From: Bacteroidota bacterium
Lineage (GTDB): Bacteria > Bacteroidota > Bacteroidia > Bacteroidales > Bacteroidaceae
DNA: 64,000 bases
Direction of reading: 5' to 3'
Assembly (NCBI GenBank): GCA_023425865.1
Contig: JAFABV010000008.1
Coordinates: forward strand, 1 to 64,000
Numbering within the stretch: the first letter of the stretch is position 1; every line of letters begins with the position of its first letter. The notes under the pieces were generated by a model, which was not told the DNA's origin, did no database searches, and was given only the letters and a program-made list of their open reading frames with translations. Positions 55,590 through 64,000 of the stretch are shown piece by piece. The position numbers and the translations under genes were made by a program.

Positions 55590-57272
55590 TTATTTCGAGT
55601 ATTTCTTGATCAGGTCTGCCGCACGAGGGTCTCCAAGCTCCTGCGCCTTCTGCAAGGCGGCAAGTCCTTCGGTGTTTTGCTTAAGCTCACAATGCGCCAT
55701 GCCTTTTATAATATAGAGGTCGGCGTATTCTTGCGTGAGATTGAGCGCCAGGTCGCAAGTGCGAATGGCGTCCTCGGGCTTGTTGACACGCAGTTGCAGA
55801 CTGGCCATCTCTGCGTAGTAGGTGGGCTCATAGCGATTGAGCACGATGGCATGGGCAATATCGTTGAGTGCCAACTGGAACTGCCTGATCTTCATCTCAC
55901 ACTGAAACTTGATATAGTAGAACTCGTGTGTGCCCTGGAAATTGACCAGCGAATCGTACTTGAGATAATCCATAAATGCCTTGCGGTATTCGCCGGCAGT
56001 GTCGTAGGCACGGCCTCTCGCCAACACATAGGGGGCCGACGCCGCACCCCCTTGCACCTGCACGGCTTTATCAAGCAGGGCCATGACCTCGGCCTGTGGA
56101 GCCTTCAGCTGTTCCTTACATTGCGCTGCGGCATAGTACACGTCGCCATTCTTGCCAAGCTCAGTCTGCTGCAACTCTGTAAACATGTCCAACGCCTTCT
56201 GGTAGTCACCCTGCGCATAGATAATCTGCGCCTGCAGCTGCTTGTAAAAAGGTGACGGCGAAAGCTTATCCGCTTCCTGTGCCAACTGCAAGGCCCTCGC
56301 GAGGTTCCATTGGCCGAAGATGGTGTCAACACGTGCTACCGAGGCATTGTACACCATACGCGCATAGAAGCTGTATGCCTCATCTTTCTTGGCCACGCTC
56401 TTCAGCGACTGGTTCAGCACGCGGTCGGCTTCCTCAAATTTGCCTTGCTCCAGCAGGCGCGAGGCCCTGCTGCTATAGCCCTGCACAGACGTGGGGAACA
56501 GCCGGAGATAGTCGTCGATATAAGCGTCGTACTTGGCACTGTCAACCTGTTGGGCGGCCAGCATGAGCATGAGCGAAGCCCCCTGCTCGTCTTCGGGCAG
56601 CGCCGTGCGTATGCCGGTAGCCTTGAGGGTCTGGTCGTTGATAGACATTCCATTCAGGGCAAACGTGTTGGTCAGACGAATATCGGCGGAATAGGCCTGG
56701 CCTCCACGCTCCGGACGCTGCATGATGCCCACCAGTTGTCCTTTGCCATCAACCAGCGGACAGCCTAAATCGGTTCCGGAGACATCGACGTCATCGAACA
56801 CATAGTAGTTATAAGTTTCCATAAACTTCTCCGTGCGCAGTGGGGTCTTCTGCTTGATGACAGGCTGCTTGAGGTCGTAATCCACACCGTAAAGCGCAGT
56901 GGCCTCAGTGGCCGCAGCCACGGCAGGAAGTCCGGGAGCGGTGTACCCCTTCACCTTGAAACGGCAGATATCATAGAGTTCGGAAGCTCCTATCATGACA
57001 TCCACCTCATACTGCTTGCCCTTGGCATCTACGACAACGGCCCGCCCGGCCCCCTTGAAAGGATGCCACATGGCTACCGCCTCTCCGGTTTTACCCGTGA
57101 AGACGCCATGCGAAGAGCCAAGGATGGTGCCATCGGCAGCGAAGGTGGTCAGGGTGAATACCTGCGCGGCAGCTTTCTTGACCAAAGCTGGTTGGGCGTG
57201 TACAGAAAGGGGCGCGCCGCCAAGGAAACATGCAATGAGAAATAAAAGGGTATAGATGGTTTTTTGTTTCAT
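55590..57272 (-). CDS. Exported TPR protein with a trypsin-like domain lacking the catalytic serine
   Basis: This 560-residue secreted protein has a signal peptide (MKQKTIYTLLFLIACFLGGAPLSVHAQ), a trypsin/HtrA-like beta-barrel at about 28-205 and many tetratricopeptide-type helices from about 215 to 560. In the protease domain His70 (GEAVAMWHPFKGA) and Asp101 (ELYDICRFKV) align with the triad. The serine motif (family GNSGGPLV) reads TDLGCPLV, with Leu169 at the nucleophile position. It is probably inactive as a protease and may work as a binding scaffold. It follows recN by 18 bp at the end of the dnaN-recN cluster. Confidence 0.75.
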   Translation of the reverse strand: MKQKTIYTLLFLIACFLGGAPLSVHAQPALVKKAAAQVFTLTTFAADGTILGSSHGVFTGKTGEAVAMWHPFKGAGRAVVVDAKGKQYEVDVMIGASELYDICRFKVKGYTAPGLPAVAAATEATALYGVDYDLKQPVIKQKTPLRTEKFMETYNYYVFDDVDVSGTDLGCPLVDGKGQLVGIMQRPERGGQAYSADIRLTNTFALNGMSINDQTLKATGIRTALPEDEQGASLMLMLAAQQVDSAKYDAYIDDYLRLFPTSVQGYSSRASRLLEQGKFEEADRVLNQSLKSVAKKDEAYSFYARMVYNASVARVDTIFGQWNLARALQLAQEADKLSPSPFYKQLQAQIIYAQGDYQKALDMFTELQQTELGKNGDVYYAAAQCKEQLKAPQAEVMALLDKAVQVQGGAASAPYVLARGRAYDTAGEYRKAFMDYLKYDSLVNFQGTHEFYYIKFQCEMKIRQFQLALNDIAHAIVLNRYEPTYYAEMASLQLRVNKPEDAIRTCDLALNLTQEYADLYIIKGMAHCELKQNTEGLAALQKAQELGDPRAADLIKKYSK

Positions 57273-57290
57273 ATCGTTATTGGTATTTTC

Positions 57291-58970
57291 TTAAAGACGA
57301 GTGTCTGTGGCATTGCCATTGAGCAACGTGCGCGCATTCTCGATGGCCGCTTCTGACACGCTGCTGCCACTGAGCATCTGGGCAATCTCCGTGACACGCT
57401 CCTCAGCCGTAAGCACTACCATGCGACTGATGGTGCCATGCGGAGTTTCTTCCTTGCTCACTTTGTAATGCGTGCTGCCCACGGCGGCAATCTGCGGCAA
57501 ATGAGTGATGGAGATGACTTGACGATGGCTGTCGCCCATCTCGCGCATAATCTGTGCCATCTTTTCTGCTACCCTGCCACTCACGCCGGTGTCTATCTCA
57601 TCGAAGATAATCGTGGGTAGTTTCACGGCACCACTAATCATAGCCTTGAGAGAAAGCATCACACGAGCGATCTCACCACCCGACGCCACCTGGCTCACAG
57701 GCTGCAAAGCCGTGCTGCTGTTGGCGCTGAAAAGGAAGGCCACCTTGTCGCTGCCCGATGCCGTACACTCCTTGGGCTTGAGCTCGATAGTGAAACGCAC
57801 ATTAGGAATGCCCAATGGTGCCAACCGCTGCTTCATCTCGCTCTCCACGGTTGCCGCGGCCTTCTTGCGGGCGGCCGTGAGCTTGGCCGCCTTATCATGG
57901 CATGCGGCCTCGGCTTGCTGGGCTGCCTCCTGCAGCGCGGCCAACTCTTCGTCACCGCCGTCAATATGCTGGAGTTCGCCTTTGATGCGGTCTCGCTCTT
58001 CGATCAGCTCTTCTACCGTAGAAACACAGAATTTATGCTGCAAGGAATAAATGAGGTCGAGGCGGTCACTCAGTTCCTGCAGCTGCCGCGGGTCAAATTC
58101 CACCGTCTCCACACGGCCATCGAGATCCTGGGCAATATCTTTGAGTTCGATATACGCACTGTCGAGACGCTCAGCCAACCCTCCTGCCTCGGCATACACA
58201 TCCTTGATATCATGCAGCACCTCGGCGGCATGACGTACATGCTGCACGGCACCACTTTCGTCACCCGACAATGCCGTCGAGGCTTCGTAAAGCGAGCGCT
58301 TGATGTCTTCGGCATGGCTGAGCATCTGCACCTGCTGCTCCAACTCCGCTTGCTCGCCCGACACCAGATTGGCTTTGTCGAGCTCCCCGAACTGAAAACG
58401 CAGGAACTCCTCGTTCTCACGGCTTTTCTCGCATCGCTGCTTCAACGCCTCATAGTCCCGGAGTGCCTGCTGCCATGCCTGATAAGCCTTGCCATAGGCC
58501 GCACGTTCCTTCTCATCGTGGGCGATGATGTCAACCACGCTCAACTGGAAATCCTCCTTCTGCAACAACAGGTTCTGATGCTGACTATGGATATCGACGA
58601 GCTGTTCGCCCAACTCGCGCATCACGTTCAGGGGCACAGGGGTATCGTTGATAAAGGCGCGGCTCTTGCCATTGGCATTCACCTCGCGTCGGATGATGCA
58701 GTCGTCTGCGTCGAAGTCTATGCCGTTCTCAGTGAAGAAGGGCTCCATGTCATAGTTGGTCAGCGTAAAGTGGGCCTCCACCACACACTTGGTAGCCCCC
58801 GACTTGATTTGCTTGAGGTCGGCACGCTGCCCCAAGAGCAGATGAATGGCACCGAGGATGATGCTCTTTCCGGCTCCAGTTTCACCTGTGATGACAGAGA
58901 ATCCAGCATGGAAGGGGATATTCAGCTCATCGATGAGCGTGAAATTCTTGACATATAATTGTTTAAGCAT
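57291..58970 (-). CDS. recN: DNA repair protein RecN
   Basis: This 559-residue SMC-like ATPase acts in double-strand-break repair. Walker A is GETGAGKS at 29-36. A long coiled coil runs about 150-370. The C-terminal signature and Walker B regions are QVASGGEIARVMLSLK and TIIFDEIDTGVSGRVAEKM, followed by VISITHLPQIAA. Motifs and length are typical. It starts 6 bp after the DUF4835 gene. Confidence 0.97.
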   Translation of the reverse strand: MLKQLYVKNFTLIDELNIPFHAGFSVITGETGAGKSIILGAIHLLLGQRADLKQIKSGATKCVVEAHFTLTNYDMEPFFTENGIDFDADDCIIRREVNANGKSRAFINDTPVPLNVMRELGEQLVDIHSQHQNLLLQKEDFQLSVVDIIAHDEKERAAYGKAYQAWQQALRDYEALKQRCEKSRENEEFLRFQFGELDKANLVSGEQAELEQQVQMLSHAEDIKRSLYEASTALSGDESGAVQHVRHAAEVLHDIKDVYAEAGGLAERLDSAYIELKDIAQDLDGRVETVEFDPRQLQELSDRLDLIYSLQHKFCVSTVEELIEERDRIKGELQHIDGGDEELAALQEAAQQAEAACHDKAAKLTAARKKAAATVESEMKQRLAPLGIPNVRFTIELKPKECTASGSDKVAFLFSANSSTALQPVSQVASGGEIARVMLSLKAMISGAVKLPTIIFDEIDTGVSGRVAEKMAQIMREMGDSHRQVISITHLPQIAAVGSTHYKVSKEETPHGTISRMVVLTAEERVTEIAQMLSGSSVSEAAIENARTLLNGNATDTRL

Positions 58971-58976
58971 GAAGTC

Positions 58977-59888
58977 TTATTGCTTGATTTTCTCCCACAC
59001 GTTGCCCTGTGAGGCATTGATGGAAAAGAGTACGTCGTAGACGGCTTCCTTCTCCTTCTGGGTGCCCTTGCCTTGGTAGATATTGGCAAGCTCTTCGCGC
59101 TTGTAGTCGGTCCATATCTGGGGCAACAGACTTGTGGGGCGGTCTTCGTGACATTTCTTCAGGTCGTGCTGTATGGTCGTGCTGATCTCCTGTCGGCCAC
59201 GGTCGGCATTGGTAGCCATCTCATCCAGACCTTTGCGGTAGTAGTTATACTGCAACTGCCTGAACGGCTGCATGGCGCCATCCAGGTAATCGTTGATGAT
59301 GGCAAACCGATTGCGGTCGCTATCAAACGACTTCCAGCCAGTAAACTCCAGGTTCTGGGCGTTGTTCGTCAGGTTCATACAGCGCTGAAGAATGGCTTCT
59401 CCCCCCATGGGCGAGAAGCTGTCGAGATTAAGACCAATAATAAGGAAAGCATAATAACCGAAGAGGGCAGTCAACTGGTTGTTGATGGTCTCTTCATTCC
59501 AGTCCAACTGGTCGAACTGGGCAAACCTAAAATTAAAATCGTTGTCGGTATTATTGTATAACGTGGTCGTATACGTCGAGTTGTAAACAGGCCGGTTGGC
59601 CTGGATAAGGGCCTTGCAGGTGAAGAGCCCCGATGCCTGGTCGTACTTGGTTACAGTAATATTGAAATTGCAACTGATACGCTCATTCTTGCGAAACTGC
59701 AGATTCGTCCATTGACGGTCATTGACAAACTGCATCAAGGTCTGTTGCAGATTGTCAAACACCGAGGCATCCGTGCCCTGGATCTGATTATGGTTAATCG
59801 TGATCTTGGCATCGAGCTCCTGTGCCCCACTCCGTAAGGCGAGCGTCAGGCACAGGCACAGCGCCATGATGATTCGTCCTATCTGCAT
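58977..59888 (-). CDS. DUF4835 family exported protein
   Basis: This 303-residue protein is conserved in Bacteroidetes, usually next to recN, as here. The N-terminal signal peptide (IIMALCLCLTLALRSGAQE) is followed by a mixed alpha/beta domain beginning LDAKITINHNQIQGTDASVF, then FRKNERISCNFNITV and ALFGYYAFLIIGLNLDSFSPMGGEAI (in part). Its function is not known. No catalytic or metal motif is evident. It lies between the exonuclease gene and recN in one transcription unit. Confidence 0.85.
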   Translation of the reverse strand: MQIGRIIMALCLCLTLALRSGAQELDAKITINHNQIQGTDASVFDNLQQTLMQFVNDRQWTNLQFRKNERISCNFNITVTKYDQASGLFTCKALIQANRPVYNSTYTTTLYNNTDNDFNFRFAQFDQLDWNEETINNQLTALFGYYAFLIIGLNLDSFSPMGGEAILQRCMNLTNNAQNLEFTGWKSFDSDRNRFAIINDYLDGAMQPFRQLQYNYYRKGLDEMATNADRGRQEISTTIQHDLKKCHEDRPTSLLPQIWTDYKREELANIYQGKGTQKEKEAVYDVLFSINASQGNVWEKIKQ

Positions 59889-59905
59889 TCCTTCAAGGCA
59901 AAGCC

Positions 59906-60772
59906 CTATTTCATATTCATATTGAGCTTGGCTTCCCGCAGCCTGATGCGTGTCAACACCTGCTTGGTATTGAGCGTAAAGTCAGAACTCAGCATCCAAC
60001 TGTAATACCCTGGGTCGCGATGGAGCACATCAGCCACCATCCAGCCTTTGTATTTGCCAAAGTTAAAGGCTTCCTGCCGGCGGGGTTTGCCATCCTCATC
60101 GAGCAGGGGCTTGCCATTGGCGTCCTTCATATCCTGCCATACGATGCGCCCGGCAAAGTCCACGTTATCGTTAACGCGTGAGAAATCGGCCAGCACATCC
60201 ATGTCATTGGGCAGTGCCTGTGCGGGCTCCTCCACGGTCGCGGGATTATAGCGGTCGAGCTCACCTTGCAGCACGCGGTAAGTGGCCTCGGCATCCTGGT
60301 CGGCCCGATGGGCCTGGAAGTCATCTTCCATCTTATGCCCCGTATAGAACTTATACGCGGCGGCCAGGTTGCGCTGCTCCATCTTGTGGAAGATGGTCTG
60401 GGCATCGATGAGCCGGCATCGAGAAAAATCGAAGTCGACGCCGGCGCGCAAGAACTCCTCGGCCAGCATGGGGATGTCAAAACGGTTGGAGTTGAACCCA
60501 GCGAAATCGCTTCCCGCAAACTTGTCCGACAAGTCTTTGGCTATCTGTTTGAAAGTGGGCGCGTCCTTGACCGCCTCATCAGTGATGCCTGTCAGCTCCT
60601 GCACAAAATCAGGAATAGGTTTGCCAGGATTGACAAAGATATTCTGGTGGTCTTCTTCGCCGCCCGGCATCACCTTGATATAAGAAATCTGTATGACCCT
60701 GTCGTTAACCAGATCGAGTCCGGTCGTTTCCAAATCAAAGATGATGAGCGGCTTCGTAAGATTCAGTTTCAT
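59906..60772 (-). CDS. 3'-5' exonuclease (DnaQ-like, DEDDh)
   Basis: This 288-residue protein has the DnaQ-type exonuclease fold. Exo I is IIFDLETTGLD. Exo II is in FAGFNSNRFDIPMLAEEF. Exo III is HRADQDAEAT, with the His characteristic of the DEDDh group. A C-terminal part (about 195-288) contains FNFGKYKGWMVADVLHRDPGYYSWML, a short domain often found after such exonucleases. It could be the proofreading subunit of DNA polymerase III or a related repair nuclease; its position directly after dnaN supports a replication link. Confidence 0.9.
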   Translation of the reverse strand: MKLNLTKPLIIFDLETTGLDLVNDRVIQISYIKVMPGGEEDHQNIFVNPGKPIPDFVQELTGITDEAVKDAPTFKQIAKDLSDKFAGSDFAGFNSNRFDIPMLAEEFLRAGVDFDFSRCRLIDAQTIFHKMEQRNLAAAYKFYTGHKMEDDFQAHRADQDAEATYRVLQGELDRYNPATVEEPAQALPNDMDVLADFSRVNDNVDFAGRIVWQDMKDANGKPLLDEDGKPRRQEAFNFGKYKGWMVADVLHRDPGYYSWMLSSDFTLNTKQVLTRIRLREAKLNMNMK

Positions 60773-60786
60773 CGCCTCTCCTTCAT

Positions 60787-61911
60787 TTAATCATTAAGCA
60801 ACAAAGGCATGATGAGCATCAGCACATCCTCATTCTCCGGCTGCGTAGTGGGCACCACGACACCCGCGCGGCTGGGATCGCCAAGATAAATCTTGATCTC
60901 ATCGGTGCTGATGGAGTTGAGTATCTCATTGAGGAAGTCGCCTCGGAAACCAATCTGCAAGGGCTGCCCGTTATAGTTGCAAACCAAACGCTCATTGGCG
61001 CTGGTAGCAAAATCAAGGTCTTCTGACGACAGCTCCAGTCCGTTGGCGTCGAGACGGAAACGAATCAACTGGCTGCTCATACTGGCAAACGGCAGCACGC
61101 GACGGATGGCGCTGAGCAGCGACTTGCGGTCGATGGTCACCTCATTGGGATTATCCTTGGGGATAGCGGCATTGTAGTTGGGATATACGCCTTCGATCAG
61201 CCGACACGACAGCACACCTTCAGCGTAGCGAATCTCGGCGGCACGGCTATTGAACTTGATGACCACGTCGCCACTATCCTTGCCCAGACCGTTCTTCAGC
61301 AGTGTCGCGGGCTTCTTGGGCAGGATGAAGGAGGCGGGAGTCTCACTCTTGATGCTCAAGTTCTGGCAGCGCACGAGCTTATGACCGTCACTGGCTACAA
61401 ATGCCAGACAGTCGGGCGTAAGGTCGAAGTAGATACCGTTCATCACCGGACGAATCTCGTTGTTATCAGTGGCAAAAAGCGTGCGACCGATGTTCTCGCT
61501 GAGTACGGCGGCATCGATTGTGATGACGTGCACCTCATCCGACAATGGCTCGCGGCGGGGATATTCGGCGGCATTCTGCGCAGTGAAATGATACTGACCG
61601 TTCTGGTAACCCACCGTTACCTCGAAGGTGGCGGTGTTCACCTCGAAGGTTAGAGGCTGTTCGGGCAGTTCTTTTACGGCATCAAGAATGGTATGGTTGG
61701 AAATGGCAAACTCTCCATCTGTATCAAACTGGTCCAAGGGCAGTGACGTCTGCATCACATTCTCATTGTCAGAAGCTGTGATGTCAATCTGACCATTGTG
61801 GATCTGGAACAAAAAACTCTCGAGAATGGGAAGGGAGTTCTTGCTGTTGATGACCTTGGCCAAGGTCTGCAAGCGGCTGCTGAGCGCTGCGCTGGATAAA
61901 GTAAATCTCAT
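60787..61911 (-). CDS. dnaN: DNA polymerase III beta subunit (sliding clamp)
   Basis: This 374-residue protein forms the ring clamp. It begins MRFTLSSAALSSRLQTLAKVINSKNSLPILESFLF (in part) and shows three similar clamp domains, with RPVMNGIYFDLTPDCLAFVASDGHKLVR in the second. It ends QPENEDVLMLIMPLLLND, where the family usually has a motif ending MPMRL. It is the first gene of the cluster dnaN, exonuclease, DUF4835, recN, TPR protein. A -7 box TATCTTTG (plus 61950-61957) precedes it. Confidence 0.97.
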   Translation of the reverse strand: MRFTLSSAALSSRLQTLAKVINSKNSLPILESFLFQIHNGQIDITASDNENVMQTSLPLDQFDTDGEFAISNHTILDAVKELPEQPLTFEVNTATFEVTVGYQNGQYHFTAQNAAEYPRREPLSDEVHVITIDAAVLSENIGRTLFATDNNEIRPVMNGIYFDLTPDCLAFVASDGHKLVRCQNLSIKSETPASFILPKKPATLLKNGLGKDSGDVVIKFNSRAAEIRYAEGVLSCRLIEGVYPNYNAAIPKDNPNEVTIDRKSLLSAIRRVLPFASMSSQLIRFRLDANGLELSSEDLDFATSANERLVCNYNGQPLQIGFRGDFLNEILNSISTDEIKIYLGDPSRAGVVVPTTQPENEDVLMLIMPLLLND

Positions 61912-61949
61912 GAGTATGTTTATTTATTTTGGTTTTCTCGATTGATTTA

Positions 61950-61957
61950 CAAAGATA
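61950..61957 (-). promoter_or_regulatory. dnaN -7 box
   Basis: The plus string CAAAGATA is a minus-strand TATCTTTG, about 39 bp before the ATG at 61911. No -33 box at the expected distance. Confidence 0.45.
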
Positions 61958-62100
61958 AGCATAAAATGGAAAAAGTGTATGGCGTATCTAAAGAAATTTC
62001 TTTTTTATTGATTTTTGTGCATTGAAAGTTTGCGATTTAACCGTAAATTGTTTAATTTCGCATACTGAATCAACATGTAAACCGATAAAAAAACAATAAA

Positions 62101-62526
62101 ATGGCATTACAAGGTATAGAAGTAGAGGGCGTGATTATCAAGGAGTATCCTGTAAAGGAAGGTGTTTCCAAGAGCACAGGCAATGCCTGGAAATCACAGG
62201 AGTTTGTCATCCAGACCAAGGACCAGTATCCCCGTACCTGCCTGTTCCGCGTGTTTGGCGCCGACAAGCTTGAGCAGTTTAATATCCATCAGGGTGACAC
62301 CGTACACGTATGGCTCGACATCAATGCCCGTCCATGGCAGGATCGCTATTTCAACGACATCAACGCATTCCGTGTCGACCACGTCGACCCCAATGCCGTG
62401 AATGCCGGCATGCAGACATCTGCCCCCGCCAGCCAGTTTGGCACCGCACCCACCACCGCAGCCCCTGCTTCCGCTCCTGCAGCTGACAACTTCGAGCAGA
62501 ACAGTTCTGACGACCTGCCCTTCTAA
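62101..62526 (+). CDS. DUF3127 family protein (OB-fold, SSB-like)
   Basis: This 141-residue protein has an N-terminal DUF3127 domain (about 1-100: GIEVEGVIIKEYPVKEGVS, KSQEFVIQTKDQYPRTCLFR, VHVWLDINARPWQDRYFNDI). A Pro/Ala-rich linker and an acidic tail ending DDLPF follow. The DDLPF end is like the protein-interaction tip of bacterial single-stranded-DNA-binding proteins, which supports a role with ssDNA or replication/repair partners. It is divergent from dnaN and monocistronic, ending at a strong hairpin. Confidence 0.88.
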   Translation: MALQGIEVEGVIIKEYPVKEGVSKSTGNAWKSQEFVIQTKDQYPRTCLFRVFGADKLEQFNIHQGDTVHVWLDINARPWQDRYFNDINAFRVDHVDPNAVNAGMQTSAPASQFGTAPTTAAPASAPAADNFEQNSSDDLPF

Positions 62527-62565
62527 TCGCTTATAGGCATCGTCGACAGCTTATCACACACTAAA

Positions 62566-62610
62566 ATGAGCGGCGAAAGGCATTGATACCTTTCGCCGCT
62601 CATCATTTTT
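62566..62610. terminator. Terminator between the DUF3127 gene and leuB
   Basis: A perfect 15-bp stem (62566-62580 with 62589-62603) and an 8-nt loop are followed by CATTTTT on the plus strand. It lies between convergent genes. Confidence 0.9.
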
Positions 62611-62643
62611 ATCCCGTAGATGGAAGGACAATTCCTTATTCCA

Positions 62644-63705
62644 TCAATTCTCCGCGATGTAATTGGCTATCCAGTCACCAATCTCGTTAGTGCCATAGCT
62701 TGCCCCGCCGGCCACCTGAATCTCTGGCGTGCGCACATTCTGCTCCAGGCTGGCGTCACAGGCCTTGCGGATGAGGGCACCCTCTTCCTTCAGTCCAAAG
62801 TGCTCGAGCAGCATCGCGGCAGACAGAATCTGGGCCAAGGGGTTGGCGATATTCTTGCCTGCGGCCTGTGGCCACGAACCGTGTACGGGCTCGAAGAGCG
62901 GCGTGTGCTCGCCCAAAGAGGCCGAGGGCTGCAGTCCCATAGAACCGGTGATGGCACTGGTCTCGTCGGTGAGGATGTCACCAAAGGTATTCTCCGTCAC
63001 AATGACATCGAAGAAACGAGGCTCGGTGAGCACACGCATGGCGCAGTTGTCAATGAACATATAGTCAACCTGCACGTCGGGATACTGCGGTTCCATCTCC
63101 TTGCCAATCTGGCGCCACAGACGTGAACTGGCCAGCACGTTGGCCTTGTCGACAATGGTGAGATGCTTGTTGCGCTTCTGGGCAAATTCAAATCCCACCT
63201 TCAGAATACGCTCAATCTCTGGACGATAGTAGATGTCAGTGTCGTAAGCCTTGTCGTTGTCCTGATATTTCTCACCGAAATACATACCCCCGGTAAGTTC
63301 GCGTATCACCACGAAATCGGCTCCCTTGATGAGTTCTTCCTTCAGTGGCGAGTTGTGCAGCAGGCAGTCGAAAGTAGCCACGGGGCGCACGTTGGCAAAG
63401 AGGCCCAGCTGTTTGCGCATGGCCAGCAATCCTGTCTCGGGCCGCACCTTCAGCGTGGGGTCGTTGTCGAAGCGCAGGTCGCCTACTGCGGCAAAGAGCA
63501 CGGCATCGGCCTCCATGCAGGTCTTGTACGTGGCATCAGGAAAGGGGTCGCCCACCTCGTCGATGGCATGAGCACCGCAGATGGCCTCGTTGTAGGTAAA
63601 CTCGTGATTGAACTTCTTGGCCACAACATCCAATGCCTTCAGTGCCTGGGGCATGATTTCCGGTCCGATACCGTCGCCGGGAAGAACAGCAATGTTCAAT
63701 TTCAT
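62644..63705 (-). CDS. leuB: 3-isopropylmalate dehydrogenase
   Basis: This 353-residue NAD-dependent decarboxylating enzyme acts in leucine synthesis. It has MKLNIAVLPGDGIGPEIMPQ at the start, then RELTGGMYFGE, the metal-site region FDVIVTENTFGDILTDE and EPVHGSWPQAAGKNIANP. The family's usual EPVHGSAPD is replaced by EPVHGSWPQ, as seen in Bacteroidetes members. It follows the partial LeuA-like gene by 35 bp on the minus strand, indicating a leu operon extending beyond the window. Confidence 0.95.
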   Translation of the reverse strand: MKLNIAVLPGDGIGPEIMPQALKALDVVAKKFNHEFTYNEAICGAHAIDEVGDPFPDATYKTCMEADAVLFAAVGDLRFDNDPTLKVRPETGLLAMRKQLGLFANVRPVATFDCLLHNSPLKEELIKGADFVVIRELTGGMYFGEKYQDNDKAYDTDIYYRPEIERILKVGFEFAQKRNKHLTIVDKANVLASSRLWRQIGKEMEPQYPDVQVDYMFIDNCAMRVLTEPRFFDVIVTENTFGDILTDETSAITGSMGLQPSASLGEHTPLFEPVHGSWPQAAGKNIANPLAQILSAAMLLEHFGLKEEGALIRKACDASLEQNVRTPEIQVAGGASYGTNEIGDWIANYIAEN

Positions 63706-63740
63706 ACTTCTCTAATATTTTAATCTATGATAACAATGTC

Positions 63741-64000
63741 TTAGTTTTTGTTTTCCACTTCAAAGATGTTGAGCATCTTGAATGTGGCCTTGATGGCAGC
63801 CTCCGTCTGGTCGGCATCCAAGCCGTGCGTCCGGATCATGCGCCCGCTCTCTTCTCGCCACGTAATGATGGTCTGCACCAAGGCATCGGTGCGGCCTCCC
63901 GGCGGAATGGTGACGCTGTAATTGGCCAGTCGCGGGAATGTGCGGTTAAGATTTTCCTTGTATATCTTGCGCAGCGCCTTCACAAAGGCATCATACTGTC
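63741..64000 (-). CDS. LeuA-type 2-isopropylmalate/citramalate synthase, C-terminal regulatory domain (partial)
   Basis: Only the last 86 codons or so are present; the frame is open through the window edge (QYDAFVKALRKIYKEN at the edge). The segment NLNRTFPRLANYSVTIPPGG, TDALVQTIITWREESGRMIRT and LDADQTEAAIKATFKMLNIFE is the LeuA dimerisation/regulatory domain. That domain gives leucine (or isoleucine) feedback control in IPM and citramalate synthases. Whether this is a full-length synthase or the stand-alone regulatory paralogue found in some Bacteroidetes cannot be decided here. Confidence 0.82.
   Translation of the reverse strand, partial: QYDAFVKALRKIYKENLNRTFPRLANYSVTIPPGGRTDALVQTIITWREESGRMIRTHGLDADQTEAAIKATFKMLNIFEVENKN

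Overview
The window reads as a chromosomal segment of a Bacteroidales bacterium, most likely Prevotella or a close relative. Supporting signs are promoters of the Bacteroidetes type (-7 box TAnnTTTG, with a -33 TTTG/TTG box about 19-20 bp upstream where one is visible), weak or absent Shine-Dalgarno sequences, an 1167-residue SecA, and several families largely confined to this phylum (DUF3127, DUF4105, DUF4835, DUF4954). I call 46 complete protein genes, one partial gene at the right edge and two tRNA genes. No rRNA, CRISPR array, insertion sequence or prophage is visible. The content is mainly core metabolism and envelope biology.

Layout. 0-12 kb: a HAD phosphatase, a TonB-dependent receptor, a secreted cyclophilin, then a tripartite efflux operon (coiled-coil membrane protein, TolC, HlyD, ABC-2 permease, second ABC-2 permease). 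The second permease is joined in frame to a GH20 beta-hexosaminidase. 12-17.4 kb: topoisomerase III and the lactate oxidation operon lutABC. 17.4-20 kb: a three-gene nucleotide-sugar cassette (FdtA-like isomerase, FemAB/GNAT-type acyltransferase, FdtB-like aminotransferase); its middle gene is noticeably AT-rich. 20.3-24.4 kb: a tight five-gene operon (MATE pump, cytidylate-kinase-like protein, YfcE-type phosphodiesterase, sigma-region-4-like protein, PurT). 24.5-28.6 kb: a subtilase, exonuclease VII (xseA, xseB) and ilvE. 29-34.6 kb: an envelope operon on the minus strand (outer-membrane beta-barrel protein, LptC-like protein, CNNM/CorC-type protein, SurA/PpiD-like foldase). 34.7-43.7 kb: DUF4105 protein, a degenerate alkaline-phosphatase-fold protein, secA, an orphan ABC ATPase, mscL and gap. 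46-54 kb: hflX, DUF4954 protein, M16 protease and class I fumarase. 55-62 kb: tRNA-Thr and tRNA-Gly, then (minus strand) dnaN, a DnaQ-like exonuclease, DUF4835 protein, recN and a TPR protein with a trypsin-like domain lacking its serine. 62-64 kb: DUF3127 protein, leuB and the end of a LeuA-type gene.

The most unusual material lies between genes. Four clusters (14.3, 28.8, 43.9 and 54.5 kb) hold 19 copies of a 23-bp unit made of a 20-bp imperfect palindrome plus a 3-bp linker, all in one orientation. The 2.3-kb stretch from 43,721 to 46,038 has no credible gene. It holds two inverted copies of a complex non-coding repeat, bracketed by 44-bp tandem arrays, and next to these a promoter-terminator pair that looks like an unannotated small RNA gene. 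A perfect 34-bp inverted repeat lies at 54.9-55.0 kb. The protein findings I rate highest are the exporter-permease/GH20 fusion and two probable pseudoenzymes.

All calls rest on reading the sequence and knowledge of protein families. No database search was possible.
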